From NCBI GenBank assembly GCA_050289805.1, contig JBNKGL010000001.1, forward strand, positions 124,001 through 188,000: 64,000 nt of DNA. The letters are read 5' to 3'. Below the pieces are notes generated by a model. The model saw only the letters and a list, made by a program, of their open reading frames with translations. It was not told where the DNA came from and did no database searches. The stretch comes from JAUILA01 sp050289805. Its GTDB lineage: Bacteria > Bacteroidota > Bacteroidia > Cytophagales > Cyclobacteriaceae. Position numbers and translations under genes: made by a program. Below, piece after piece: positions 36,565 to 45,002 of this stretch (the first letter of the stretch is position 1; each line of letters begins with the position of its first letter).

Positions 36565-37371
36565 CTATTCAATTTCACTTTCAATTAAAGCGATTATATC
36601 TAAAATCCGTTTTCGAAAAGCTTCAGACTCCCAATTGATTCCTTCATTCAGCAGGACAGCATTTGCAAGTATGCCTTCAATCTTTTTATTGGTAAGAATT
36701 TCAGCTGCGGGCGGCATATAATCTGATTTTGGAATCCTGATTTCATGAATCCCCGATTTATCGAGCAGGTAGTTCAGATTTTTTGGGTCTTCATAATAGC
36801 TGATATTTAAATTCCTTGAAATACCGATTTCAATAAATAATGGTATTGTATAATTATTCAGGAGATTCACCCATTCGTTTTCCTGCTCCCTGAGGTTCGT
36901 TATACTCGAGGCCCATGTGCTCAGGTACTGCCGCAGCGAATCGTTCCTTATCAGTTGAATCTTATCTGAATCCAGTTCTTCATTCCGGATAGGATCGAAG
37001 GTAGGCGCCAATAAAACCACGCTCATTTTTTGGAAGAGTGTGTCTATGTTTACTTCTTCTTTCGAATCCATGTACCTCAGCACCTGCGCAGATTGCTCCA
37101 TAATATTTTCGCGCAGCTGAATTTTATTTTCAAGTTGAGTTAAGTTGGATTTGAACTCATCTGCAAGCTGTTTCAATATTTTTTGTTCCTGGATCCTGTC
37201 CTTCCGCTGTTCATTCCAGTTATTGATTGATAATGCGATCAAAATCCCAATCACAACAAGAATGATCTCACCCACCGCATATTTTAAATACCTGCCTACC
37301 GGCCAGGCAGAATTCCCTGTTTGATTTTTATCCATAAGGTCAAAACGTATTCTTCTGAGGAGTTTTATCAT
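36565..37371 (-). CDS. DUF6090 family membrane protein (copy 3)
   Basis: The 268-residue protein has the family layout: a basic leader, one membrane segment (about 30-50, E-I-I-L-V-V-I-G-I-L-I-A-L-S-I) and N-N-W-N-E-Q-R-K-D, followed by a helical region with Q-L-x-x-E-F-K-S-N-L-T-Q-L-E-N-K. In copies 1 and 3 the leader also includes Y-A-(I/V)-G-E-I-(V/I)-L-V-V. The adjacent copy 2 suggests tandem duplication. The function is unknown. Confidence 0.84.
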   Translation of the reverse strand: MIKLLRRIRFDLMDKNQTGNSAWPVGRYLKYAVGEIILVVIGILIALSINNWNEQRKDRIQEQKILKQLADEFKSNLTQLENKIQLRENIMEQSAQVLRYMDSKEEVNIDTLFQKMSVVLLAPTFDPIRNEELDSDKIQLIRNDSLRQYLSTWASSITNLREQENEWVNLLNNYTIPLFIEIGISRNLNISYYEDPKNLNYLLDKSGIHEIRIPKSDYMPPAAEILTNKKIEGILANAVLLNEGINWESEAFRKRILDIIALIESEIE

Positions 37372-37473
37372 CGGTGTGGTAGTCGATCATTCATTGGTAT
37401 GGCAACGGACGCTATTTATACCTATTGCCAATAATTAAAATTGATTATCACTGTTTCAGTAATTGATTCGCGA

Positions 37474-39438
37474 TCAATCCCGGTAAATCTCAAATTCCAC
37501 CCGTCGGTTCAGGCGCTTGTCTTCTTCAGTCTTCTCCTCAACGATAGGCTTGGAACTTCCATAGCCCTTGGCCGATATCCTGGATTCATTGATCTTTCCG
37601 AAATAGACCAGGTATTCCTTGATCACATCAGCGCGCTCCTGCGACAATTGCAGGTTGGCATCTTCCCGGCCGTCGGAATCTGTATGCCCGGATATGCGAA
37701 GTGAGAAATCGGGATTATCCAGCAGAAAATCCGCAAGCTTGTCCAGGTCGCCAAACATCGGTGTCGACAGCTCCGAGCTACCCTCTTCAAATTCAATGGA
37801 TGCGAATTCCATCCGGCTGGAGATGGGAACAGTAGTGCGGTGAAATTCCATGTTTCCGTTCAGGTAGAATAATTCTTCGATCCGGAAAAATTCTTCGCCC
37901 TGCAGGATCAGCAGGTAGTTATTGTTATTGATCAGGTCAAATTCAAAGGAACCATCAGGCCTAAGAAATTTAGGGGCAACCTCGATACCATTGTCCAGAT
38001 CAATAATTGAAACGATACCCTTAAACGGCTTTCCGCTTTCCTCATTGATGAGTGATCCCGTGATTTTTGTATTGGCCAGCGGCTGGGCTCCCATCGGCAA
38101 AGGAAAAGAATAAAGGTCAAGGTTGTTCATCCGGTCTGAGACAGATCGTGCATAATACAGGTCATCGGAACGCGAATCGATCGTAAAATAAAACTCACTG
38201 CCCTCACCATTCACCAGGGGGCCGATATTGATTGGTTCACGCCAGTTCACGCCCCCGTAATATGCCTTGTAAATATCGAATTCGCCGAAATTCAGATTTT
38301 GACCGTTCGAGCTGAAATAGAGCACATCGTCAACGTGATGATAGAACGGACTCACATCGGAACCTCGAGTATTAATGATCGGTCCGATATTCTTAGCCCT
38401 TGACCATCCGTCTTCACTGTGTACGGAATAATAGATATCCGACAAGCCGAACCCCCCGATTCTGTCTGAGGCAAAATACAGTGTATCCTCCCCATGCGAC
38501 AAGGAGGGATGGGAGTCCCACGCAACACTGTTAATATTGATTCCCAGGTTCTCGGCGTTGCTCCATGTGCTGTCTGCCTGCAGACGGCTCACAAAAATAT
38601 CACAGTCGCCATAACTGTCGGGAGAATTACAGCGGGCGAAGTAAAGGGTCTTTCCATCTTTCGACAAACAAGCAGAACCCTCATTGTACCGTGTATTGAC
38701 ACCTTCCATTGAAACAGCGTTCTCCCAGTACTCACCATCTTTGTAGCTGATATACAGATCCTCATTTTCCACCGGATCCACACCTCTGAAATTGGCGTTT
38801 CGCTTCGAGGTAAAGATCAGCTTGGTATCACCATTACCCAGTGCAGGCGCGTAATCGGATTGCTCAGAATTAACTTCCTGTCCCATGTTGATCAGCACAC
38901 TGCGGGGCGGCTGTAGGGTATCGACCTCCTGGCGGAAATCAACCAATTCATAATAATATTTCAGGGGGACATAATAGTCCTGGTCATTAACGGTAAGTGA
39001 GTCGTAGTAAAGCTGAATACTCGCTATATCGATATCTTCACGGTGATGGCGCAGTACCAGCTTGTAGAGCAGAATGGCTTCGTCCCGGTTGCCATATTTT
39101 TCGGTAAGTGTGGCAAGTCGCCAAATCAGTTCGGTATCCCTGTAAAAATTCATGATTCCGAACCTGCTCACATAGTCACGCAACAGGGGATATGCCGCTT
39201 CCCAGTTTTCACCCGCGATCAGGGTTTGAATTTCACGAAGATCCTTCTTGTTTTCGTAGTAGGCGATGCTATTTACATTCGGAAAAAGGAAAAGATCGGA
39301 GTCGCTATAGGTTGACAAAGTGTCATTGAGGGTGAGCTGACCCACAGCTTTAGTCTTCTTCTTTTGACCTAATAGGTCGGAAACCGGCGTTAAACACGAC
39401 CAGAGTACAATACCGTAAAAAATGCATCGGATTTTCAA
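37474..39438 (-). CDS. OmpA-family protein with PD40 beta-propeller, TTG start
   Basis: I chose TTG 39438 because it follows GGAGG at 39447-39443 with 4 bases spacing and yields a clean signal peptide (M-K-I-R-C-I-F-Y-G-I-V-L-W-S); an ATG at 39522 would bury that peptide 28 residues in. The product of about 654 residues has an N-terminal TPR-like part, repeated D-I-Y/F-S-S-N/D-R propeller strands (PD40, about 200-430), a carboxypeptidase-regulatory-like sandwich, and a C-terminal OmpA domain with I-S-G-H-T-D-S-D-G and L-S-Q-E-R-A-D-V-I. OmpA domains bind peptidoglycan. Similar architectures occur in type IX secretion components and gliding proteins, but this gene is not next to gldKLMN or porP. 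Confidence 0.86.
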   Translation of the reverse strand: MKIRCIFYGIVLWSCLTPVSDLLGQKKKTKAVGQLTLNDTLSTYSDSDLFLFPNVNSIAYYENKKDLREIQTLIAGENWEAAYPLLRDYVSRFGIMNFYRDTELIWRLATLTEKYGNRDEAILLYKLVLRHHREDIDIASIQLYYDSLTVNDQDYYVPLKYYYELVDFRQEVDTLQPPRSVLINMGQEVNSEQSDYAPALGNGDTKLIFTSKRNANFRGVDPVENEDLYISYKDGEYWENAVSMEGVNTRYNEGSACLSKDGKTLYFARCNSPDSYGDCDIFVSRLQADSTWSNAENLGININSVAWDSHPSLSHGEDTLYFASDRIGGFGLSDIYYSVHSEDGWSRAKNIGPIINTRGSDVSPFYHHVDDVLYFSSNGQNLNFGEFDIYKAYYGGVNWREPINIGPLVNGEGSEFYFTIDSRSDDLYYARSVSDRMNNLDLYSFPLPMGAQPLANTKITGSLINEESGKPFKGIVSIIDLDNGIEVAPKFLRPDGSFEFDLINNNNYLLILQGEEFFRIEELFYLNGNMEFHRTTVPISSRMEFASIEFEEGSSELSTPMFGDLDKLADFLLDNPDFSLRISGHTDSDGREDANLQLSQERADVIKEYLVYFGKINESRISAKGYGSSKPIVEEKTEEDKRLNRRVEFEIYRD

Positions 39439-39537
39439 GAAGCCTCCGTTTTCTAAACTGTGATTAAAGATGTTACAAAAAACAATTTTTATCAAGAAAC
39501 GTGCCTGAAAGAAGTTTGGCATAGCAGTTGACCTATT

Positions 39538-39572
39538 AGGGGATACAAAGAAAATCCCCTGAATTAAGGGGA
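39538..39572. promoter_or_regulatory. Alternative inverted repeats between the OmpA gene and lon
   Basis: AGGGGAT (39538-39544) and ATCCCCT (39554-39560) form a perfect 7-base inverted repeat with a 9-base spacer. The right arm can instead pair with AGGGGA (39567-39572) across 6 bases. The site is central to the divergent region, so it could be an operator or an RNA switch. Confidence 0.45.
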
Positions 39573-39624
39573 GGGAATGTCATTTTGGCATATTTTTATA
39601 TACTTAATAGTCGGAGGAAACTTT

Positions 39625-42090
39625 ATGTTCAAGGACCTGATAATGTCGGATCTGGGTGAGGCGGAAGCGGAAGATTTGATCCAACTGATAAATCCTGATG
39701 AAGAAATAAATGAACAGCAGGAGGATTATCCTGATGAATTGGGAATTCTCCCCATTCGTAATACGGTGCTGTTCCCGGGAGTGGTGATACCCATCACGGT
39801 AGGAAGACAGAAATCAATAAAACTGGTTAAGAAAGCCTATAAGGGCGACAGGATCATCGGGGTTGTGGCTCAGCGAAATGACCAGACCGAAGATCCAGCC
39901 ACGGAAGATCTGTACGAAGTAGGTACTATTGCGAAGATCGTAAAGATGCTGGTCCTGCCCGATGGAAATACAACCATCATTATCCAGGGGAAGCGCCGGT
40001 TTAAGATCGATAGTTTTACATCCGAAGATCCCTTCTTTACTGCCCGAATCTCATTGCTGCAGGGTGGGTTCCCTTCTACAGGCAAGAAAGAGACCAAGGC
40101 TATTATACAGTCATTGAAGGATTCTGCATCCAAGATCCTGAAACTGAATCCTGAAATTCCGCAAGAGGCACAGATGGCACTTGATAATATTCATAACCCT
40201 GTATTTCTAACGCACTTCCTGTCGTCCAATCTGAATGCGGAAGTGGTGGAAAAGCAGCGATTGCTTGAAATGGAAGATGGCCTGGAGCGTGCAACACTAC
40301 TGTTGGAATTCATGCTGCGGGAGATTCAGCTTCTTGAACTCAAGAATGATATTCAGAAAAAGGTGCATACTGATATTGATCAGCAGCAACGGGATTACTA
40401 CCTGCGCCAGCAGATCAAGGTCCTGCAGGATGAGTTGGGTTACGACGGTCCTGACCAGGAGATAGAAGCGCTCCGTGCCCGGGGAAAAGATAAGAAATGG
40501 CCGAATGAGGTAGGTGAGCATTTTAATAAGGAACTTGATAAGATCCTCCGGATGAATCCTGCTGCTGCCGAATATCCGGTAGCGATGAACTATGCAGAGT
40601 TTCTCCTGGAATTGCCCTGGAATGAATTTACCGCTGATGATTTCAACCTCAAGAAGGCCCGGAAGATCCTCGATAAGGATCATTTTGGAATGGAGAAGGT
40701 GAAAGAGCGTGTGATCGAATACCTGGCAGTGCTCAAACTGAAAAAGGAATTGAAAGGCCCGATACTTTGTCTGTACGGACCTCCGGGTGTGGGTAAAACT
40801 TCACTGGGAAAATCCATCGCCAAAGCCCTGAACCGGAAGTATATCCGGATGTCATTGGGTGGCGTTCACGATGAAGCGGAAATTCGCGGACATCGAAAGA
40901 CTTATGTGGGGGCCATGCCGGGTAAGGTAATTCAGAACCTCAAAAAGGCCGGTTCCTCAAACCCTGTGTTTATTCTGGATGAAATTGACAAGGTCAATTC
41001 CGATTTTCGTGGTGACCCGGCTTCAGCCCTGCTGGAAGTGCTGGACCCAGAACAGAATAATGCATTTGTTGATAATTACCTTGAGCTGGAATATGACCTG
41101 TCGAAGGTTCTTTTTATTGCGACAGCCAATTCGCTCGACACCATTCATCCGGCCCTTCGGGACAGAATGGAAATCATCGAGATCAATGGTTATACCCAGG
41201 AGGAAAAGATTCAGATCGCTAATCGTCACCTGATTCCCAAGCAAATAAAGGATCATGGTCTCAGCAAAGGGCAGGTTGCATTTCAGAAACCTGCGATACG
41301 AACGATCATCGAGGGCTATACCCGGGAATCAGGCGTTCGGAACCTGGAACGTCAGATTGGTTCAGTAGTGCGGAATGTCGCCAAAAATGTGGCAATGGAA
41401 GACCTGACTGAAAAGCAGGTCATCGATATTGAAAAAGTAAAGGAAGTACTCGGAGCTGAGATTTTTGATAAGGAATTCTACCAGGGGAATGATGTTGCAG
41501 GCGTTGTTACCGGACTGGCCTGGACGCAGACCGGCGGTGAGATTCTATTCGTCGAGTCAAGCCTGAGCCGTGGAAAAGGCAAGCTTACCCTTTCAGGTCA
41601 GCTGGGAGATGTAATGAAGGAGTCAGCGATGGCGGCCATATCATACCTCAAGGCTAATTCCGAACAGCTCAATATTGATTACCGTGTTTTTGATCAGTAT
41701 GACCTGCATGTGCATGTTCCTGCGGGCGCTGTTCCAAAGGACGGACCATCGGCCGGGATTACGATGCTTACGTCGCTGGCTTCCATCTATACCCAGCGAA
41801 AGGTAAGGTCACGCCTCGCCATGACGGGTGAGATCACGCTTCGTGGTAAAGTGCTGCCGGTAGGAGGGATCAAAGAAAAGATCCTGGCGGCTAAACGGGC
41901 GGGAATTCATGATATCATCATGTCTGAGCGTAACCGCAGGGATATTGAAGAAATCAAGGCGAAATATGTGAGTGGGTTGAACATTCATTATGTACAGCAT
42001 GCGGATGAGGTTCTTGATATAGCCCTATTGAAGGTTAAGGTGAAGAATCCGCTCGAATTCAAGTTTGAAGAGCCCACGAATAAGGTGTAG
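39625..42090 (+). CDS. lon: ATP-dependent protease La (Lon)
   Basis: The start ATG 39625 (MFKDLIMSD) is preceded by GGAGG at 39613-39617 with 7 bases spacing, so the ATG 16 codons upstream is rejected. The 821-residue protein has the N-terminal substrate-recognition domain (I-L-P-I-R-N-T-V-L-F-P-G), AAA+ Walker A G-P-P-G-V-G-K-T, and a LonA protease domain with catalytic Ser709 in K-D-G-P-S-A-G and Lys750 in G-G-I-K-E-K. It degrades misfolded and regulatory proteins in the cytosol and follows an inverted repeat that might be a stress operator. Confidence 0.97.
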   Translation: MFKDLIMSDLGEAEAEDLIQLINPDEEINEQQEDYPDELGILPIRNTVLFPGVVIPITVGRQKSIKLVKKAYKGDRIIGVVAQRNDQTEDPATEDLYEVGTIAKIVKMLVLPDGNTTIIIQGKRRFKIDSFTSEDPFFTARISLLQGGFPSTGKKETKAIIQSLKDSASKILKLNPEIPQEAQMALDNIHNPVFLTHFLSSNLNAEVVEKQRLLEMEDGLERATLLLEFMLREIQLLELKNDIQKKVHTDIDQQQRDYYLRQQIKVLQDELGYDGPDQEIEALRARGKDKKWPNEVGEHFNKELDKILRMNPAAAEYPVAMNYAEFLLELPWNEFTADDFNLKKARKILDKDHFGMEKVKERVIEYLAVLKLKKELKGPILCLYGPPGVGKTSLGKSIAKALNRKYIRMSLGGVHDEAEIRGHRKTYVGAMPGKVIQNLKKAGSSNPVFILDEIDKVNSDFRGDPASALLEVLDPEQNNAFVDNYLELEYDLSKVLFIATANSLDTIHPALRDRMEIIEINGYTQEEKIQIANRHLIPKQIKDHGLSKGQVAFQKPAIRTIIEGYTRESGVRNLERQIGSVVRNVAKNVAMEDLTEKQVIDIEKVKEVLGAEIFDKEFYQGNDVAGVVTGLAWTQTGGEILFVESSLSRGKGKLTLSGQLGDVMKESAMAAISYLKANSEQLNIDYRVFDQYDLHVHVPAGAVPKDGPSAGITMLTSLASIYTQRKVRSRLAMTGEITLRGKVLPVGGIKEKILAAKRAGIHDIIMSERNRRDIEEIKAKYVSGLNIHYVQHADEVLDIALLKVKVKNPLEFKFEEPTNKV

Positions 42091-42114
42091 ATTTACCCAG
42101 CATGAAGACTGCCA

Positions 42115-43119
42115 ATGGGTAATAGAAAAATATACTTGATTCTTCTTCTGATTCAGCTGATCCCGGCAGTCGGAATAGCCCAACCCGGGGACGGTTCATT
42201 CAGTTTTGTGGATGTTCCATCTTTTGCGCGCCTGACAGGACTTGGCGGTTATCTGGTTTCACAACCAAATACAGATGTGAACCTGGTGCTAACAAATCCG
42301 GCGCAAAGCGGAGACAGTCTTGACTTCAGGGTTGCTGCCAGTTACATGAATTATTTTGCCGACGTTCAAAAAATGCAATTCGCCTATCAGCATCGTTTCA
42401 GCAAGGCTGGCAGCTGGTTTGCGGCAGTCGACCACATTGGGTATGGTTCACTTGAAGGCTATGATGAGACCGGACAGGCAATCGGTGAATTCAAATCGGG
42501 CGAAACACTGGTATTGGTGGGGACTTCGCATCAGGTAGGGATATTTCGGCTTGGGGCCTCATTAAAATTTATTAGTTCCAATATTGCCGGATTTGGAGCA
42601 AATGCCATGGCGCTTGATCTGGGTGGTACTTTTAAGCATCCCCGAAAAGATTTCGCTGTGGGGCTGGTGGTTCGCAACCTTGGGGCAGTGATTTCCGATT
42701 ATGATGAAGGCGCATCTTCTGAGTTGCCCTTTGACGTGCAGGCCGGTGTTTCTTTCAAACCGGAGTTTATGCCATTAAGGTTTCATCTGACGCTATTTAA
42801 CCTGACAGATTGGGATACGGCAGACGGACTGGAAGACCCGGGAAGTGTTGACATGTTCTTCCGGCACCTGAACGTTGGTACGGAATTGTTGTTACATAAA
42901 AGAGTTCATGTTCGGTTTGGATATAATCACCTGAACCGCAAGGAGCTCAGACTTGAGAACGCGGCGGGTGGAGCCGGCATATCCTATGGGATCGTATTTT
43001 TCGTCAAGGCATTTTCATTTGCATATAGCCGTGGCGGATACCATGTTGCAGGTGGGGCCCATAATGTTACAATTACAATTGATACTAAATCGCTTTTTAG
43101 AAAAGGAATAAAGTTATGA
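42115..43119 (+). CDS. porQ: Type IX secretion system protein PorQ
   Basis: The 334-residue outer-membrane protein has a signal peptide ending near I-A-Q-P. Features of the PorQ family are S-F-A-R-L-T-G-L-G-G at residues 38-48, N-P-A-Q-S in the early barrel, N-Y-F-A-D-V, a G-G-A-G-I-S-Y-G strand, and an amphipathic beta barrel throughout. PorQ belongs to the PorV/FadL-like group of type IX secretion components and is reported to take part in surface attachment of cargo. It sits between lon and hslU, and its stop overlaps the hslU start in ATGA. Confidence 0.86.
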   Translation: MGNRKIYLILLLIQLIPAVGIAQPGDGSFSFVDVPSFARLTGLGGYLVSQPNTDVNLVLTNPAQSGDSLDFRVAASYMNYFADVQKMQFAYQHRFSKAGSWFAAVDHIGYGSLEGYDETGQAIGEFKSGETLVLVGTSHQVGIFRLGASLKFISSNIAGFGANAMALDLGGTFKHPRKDFAVGLVVRNLGAVISDYDEGASSELPFDVQAGVSFKPEFMPLRFHLTLFNLTDWDTADGLEDPGSVDMFFRHLNVGTELLLHKRVHVRFGYNHLNRKELRLENAAGGAGISYGIVFFVKAFSFAYSRGGYHVAGGAHNVTITIDTKSLFRKGIKL

Positions 43120-44507
43120 AGGACGGACAGAATTATTTCACGCCACGTGAAATTGTGGCGGAACTCGATAAATATATAATCGGTCAGAATGATGCAAAAA
43201 GGAATGTAGCGATCGCTCTCAGAAATCGCTGGAGAAGAATGAATGTGCGTGAGGATATTAAGGGAGAGATCGTTCCGAACAATATTCTCATGATCGGTCC
43301 TACAGGGGTTGGAAAAACTGAGATCGCACGCCGATTGGCAAAAATTGCACATGCGCCATTTACCAAGGTTGAAGCTTCCAAGTTTACTGAAGTTGGATAT
43401 GTTGGCCGTGATGTGGAAAGCATGGTTCGGGACCTGGTAGAGCAATCAGTCAACCTGGTTAAAACCGAAAAGCAGGAGGAAGTGCGGGTCAAGGCGGAGG
43501 CCATTGTAGAAGATATCATATTGGATGCGCTGATCCCTCCGGTACGTAATAATAAACCCACGCCAACCACCGGTAATCCAGAATTGATGACGGATTCAGA
43601 TGCGGAACTGAATGAAAAGACACGGGAACGTTTTCGTCAGAAGATCCGGAACCACGAACTTGAAGACAGAAAGATCGAGATTAATGTGAAAAAGCCTGCA
43701 AGTTCAGGAGTGGGGATGATCGGAGGAGGAATGATGGATGAGGCATCCATGATCAATTTGCAGGAAATGATCAGCGGGATGATGCCTAAAAAAGATAAAA
43801 AGCGTAAGGTGACGATTGCCGAGGCCAGAAAGATCCTGATGGAGGAAGAATCGGCAAAACTCATCGATATGGATGAAGTGAAAGATCTTGCAATTCAAAA
43901 GGCTGAAAATACCGGCATCATTTTTATTGATGAAATCGACAAGATCGCCGGGGGTTCTGGTAAATCTGGTGGCGGACCTGATGTGAGCCGGGAAGGAGTG
44001 CAGCGTGACCTGTTGCCGATCGTGGAAGGAAGTACGGTGAATACGAAGTACGGTCTTATAAAAACAGATCATATCCTGTTCATCGCGGCAGGTGCTTTTC
44101 ATGTAGCTAAGCCCTCAGACCTGATACCCGAGTTGCAGGGACGTTTCCCGATCCGTGTTGAATTGGAAAACCTTACCAAGGACGATTTCTATCATATTCT
44201 GAAGGATCCTAAAAATGCGCTTACAAAGCAGTATGAAGCGCTTCTGGATGCGGAAGATGTAAAACTGGAGTTCCAGGATGAGGCAATGCTTGCAATTGCA
44301 GATACTGCCTTCCGGATCAATTCGGAAGTTGAGAATATCGGGGCGAGGCGCCTTCACACAGTCATGAGCCGATTGCTCAACGAAATTTTGTTTGACGTTC
44401 CTGATAAGATCGGGCCGAATGCCCAGATCATCATAACATCAGAGATGGTTCAGGAGAAACTGGAAAGTCTCGTGAAGAACAGGGATCTCAGCGAATTCAT
44501 CTTATAG
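43116..44507 (+). CDS. hslU: ATP-dependent protease ATPase subunit HslU
   Basis: This 463-residue AAA+ unfoldase works with the HslV peptidase. Walker A is G-P-T-G-V-G-K-T, pore loop G-Y-V-G-R-D matches HslU, the intermediate domain holds a glycine- and methionine-rich insert (about 195-230), and Walker B is I-F-I-D-E-I-D-K. The C-terminal tail L-S-E-F-I-L matches the HslU tail that activates HslV. No hslV gene lies in the window, so it is elsewhere. Its start overlaps porQ by four bases. Confidence 0.96.
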   Translation: MKDGQNYFTPREIVAELDKYIIGQNDAKRNVAIALRNRWRRMNVREDIKGEIVPNNILMIGPTGVGKTEIARRLAKIAHAPFTKVEASKFTEVGYVGRDVESMVRDLVEQSVNLVKTEKQEEVRVKAEAIVEDIILDALIPPVRNNKPTPTTGNPELMTDSDAELNEKTRERFRQKIRNHELEDRKIEINVKKPASSGVGMIGGGMMDEASMINLQEMISGMMPKKDKKRKVTIAEARKILMEEESAKLIDMDEVKDLAIQKAENTGIIFIDEIDKIAGGSGKSGGGPDVSREGVQRDLLPIVEGSTVNTKYGLIKTDHILFIAAGAFHVAKPSDLIPELQGRFPIRVELENLTKDDFYHILKDPKNALTKQYEALLDAEDVKLEFQDEAMLAIADTAFRINSEVENIGARRLHTVMSRLLNEILFDVPDKIGPNAQIIITSEMVQEKLESLVKNRDLSEFIL

Positions 44508-44510
44508 GAT

Positions 44511-45002
44511 TCAGCGGTTCTTTGGAAAATCAAAGAACCGCATCTTTCCTTTGCTGAATTCTATTTCCTTCCAGCTTTCAATGTCAAGATCACACATTAC
44601 CATTCCGGCGGTTGGAATGTTGTAAATCGAAGTATTGTTCAGGTGATTCGCGAATGATGTCAACCCGGGATTATGGCCAAAAATGGCTACATTCAGCCAC
44701 AGATCGTCTGTTTCCTTTAGTATTTCAAGAATTTCACTTGCAGAGGCATGGTAAAGGCGTTCGTCTTTTTTAATAGCCTTTTTGGGATATTCGACGGCAT
44801 CGGCGATCACAGTACACGTTTCAATAGCGCGTTTAGCCGGACTTGAAATCATCAAATCCGGGAAATATCCCAAATCATCGAGACGCCTTCCCATATCCGG
44901 AGCATCCTTTTCCCCCCTTTTGTTGAGTGGTCGATCGAAATCATCCAGGTTGGGGTAATCCCAGCTGGATTTTGCATGACGGAATATGAGCAATGAGCGC
45001 AT
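44511..45002 (-). CDS. sixA: SixA-type histidine phosphatase
   Basis: The 163-residue protein has the phosphohistidine-phosphatase signature R-H-A-K-S (catalytic His9), R-P-L-N-K-R-G, S-S-P-A-K-R-A-I-E-T, and G-H-N-P-G-L near residue 107. SixA-like enzymes dephosphorylate protein histidines such as those of phosphotransferase proteins; the name is by family, and the target here is unknown. The start codon directly abuts the ettA stop (TAAATG), so the pair is coupled. The 3' coding end overlaps the hslU terminator. Confidence 0.87.
   Translation of the reverse strand: MRSLLIFRHAKSSWDYPNLDDFDRPLNKRGEKDAPDMGRRLDDLGYFPDLMISSPAKRAIETCTVIADAVEYPKKAIKKDERLYHASASEILEILKETDDLWLNVAIFGHNPGLTSFANHLNNTSIYNIPTAGMVMCDLDIESWKEIEFSKGKMRFFDFPKNR
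44514..44552 (+). terminator. hslU terminator embedded in the 3' coding end of sixA
   Basis: GCGGTTCTTTG (44514-44524) pairs perfectly over 11 bases with 44531-44541, with a 6-base loop and a T-rich tail on the plus strand. It encodes the last residues of SixA on the other strand. Confidence 0.65.

Noticed and set aside
37474..39438. T9SS gliding-motility cluster
   Set aside because: The OmpA/PD40 architecture occurs in such clusters, but no gldKLMN, porP or sprA is nearby; only porQ lies close, across lon.
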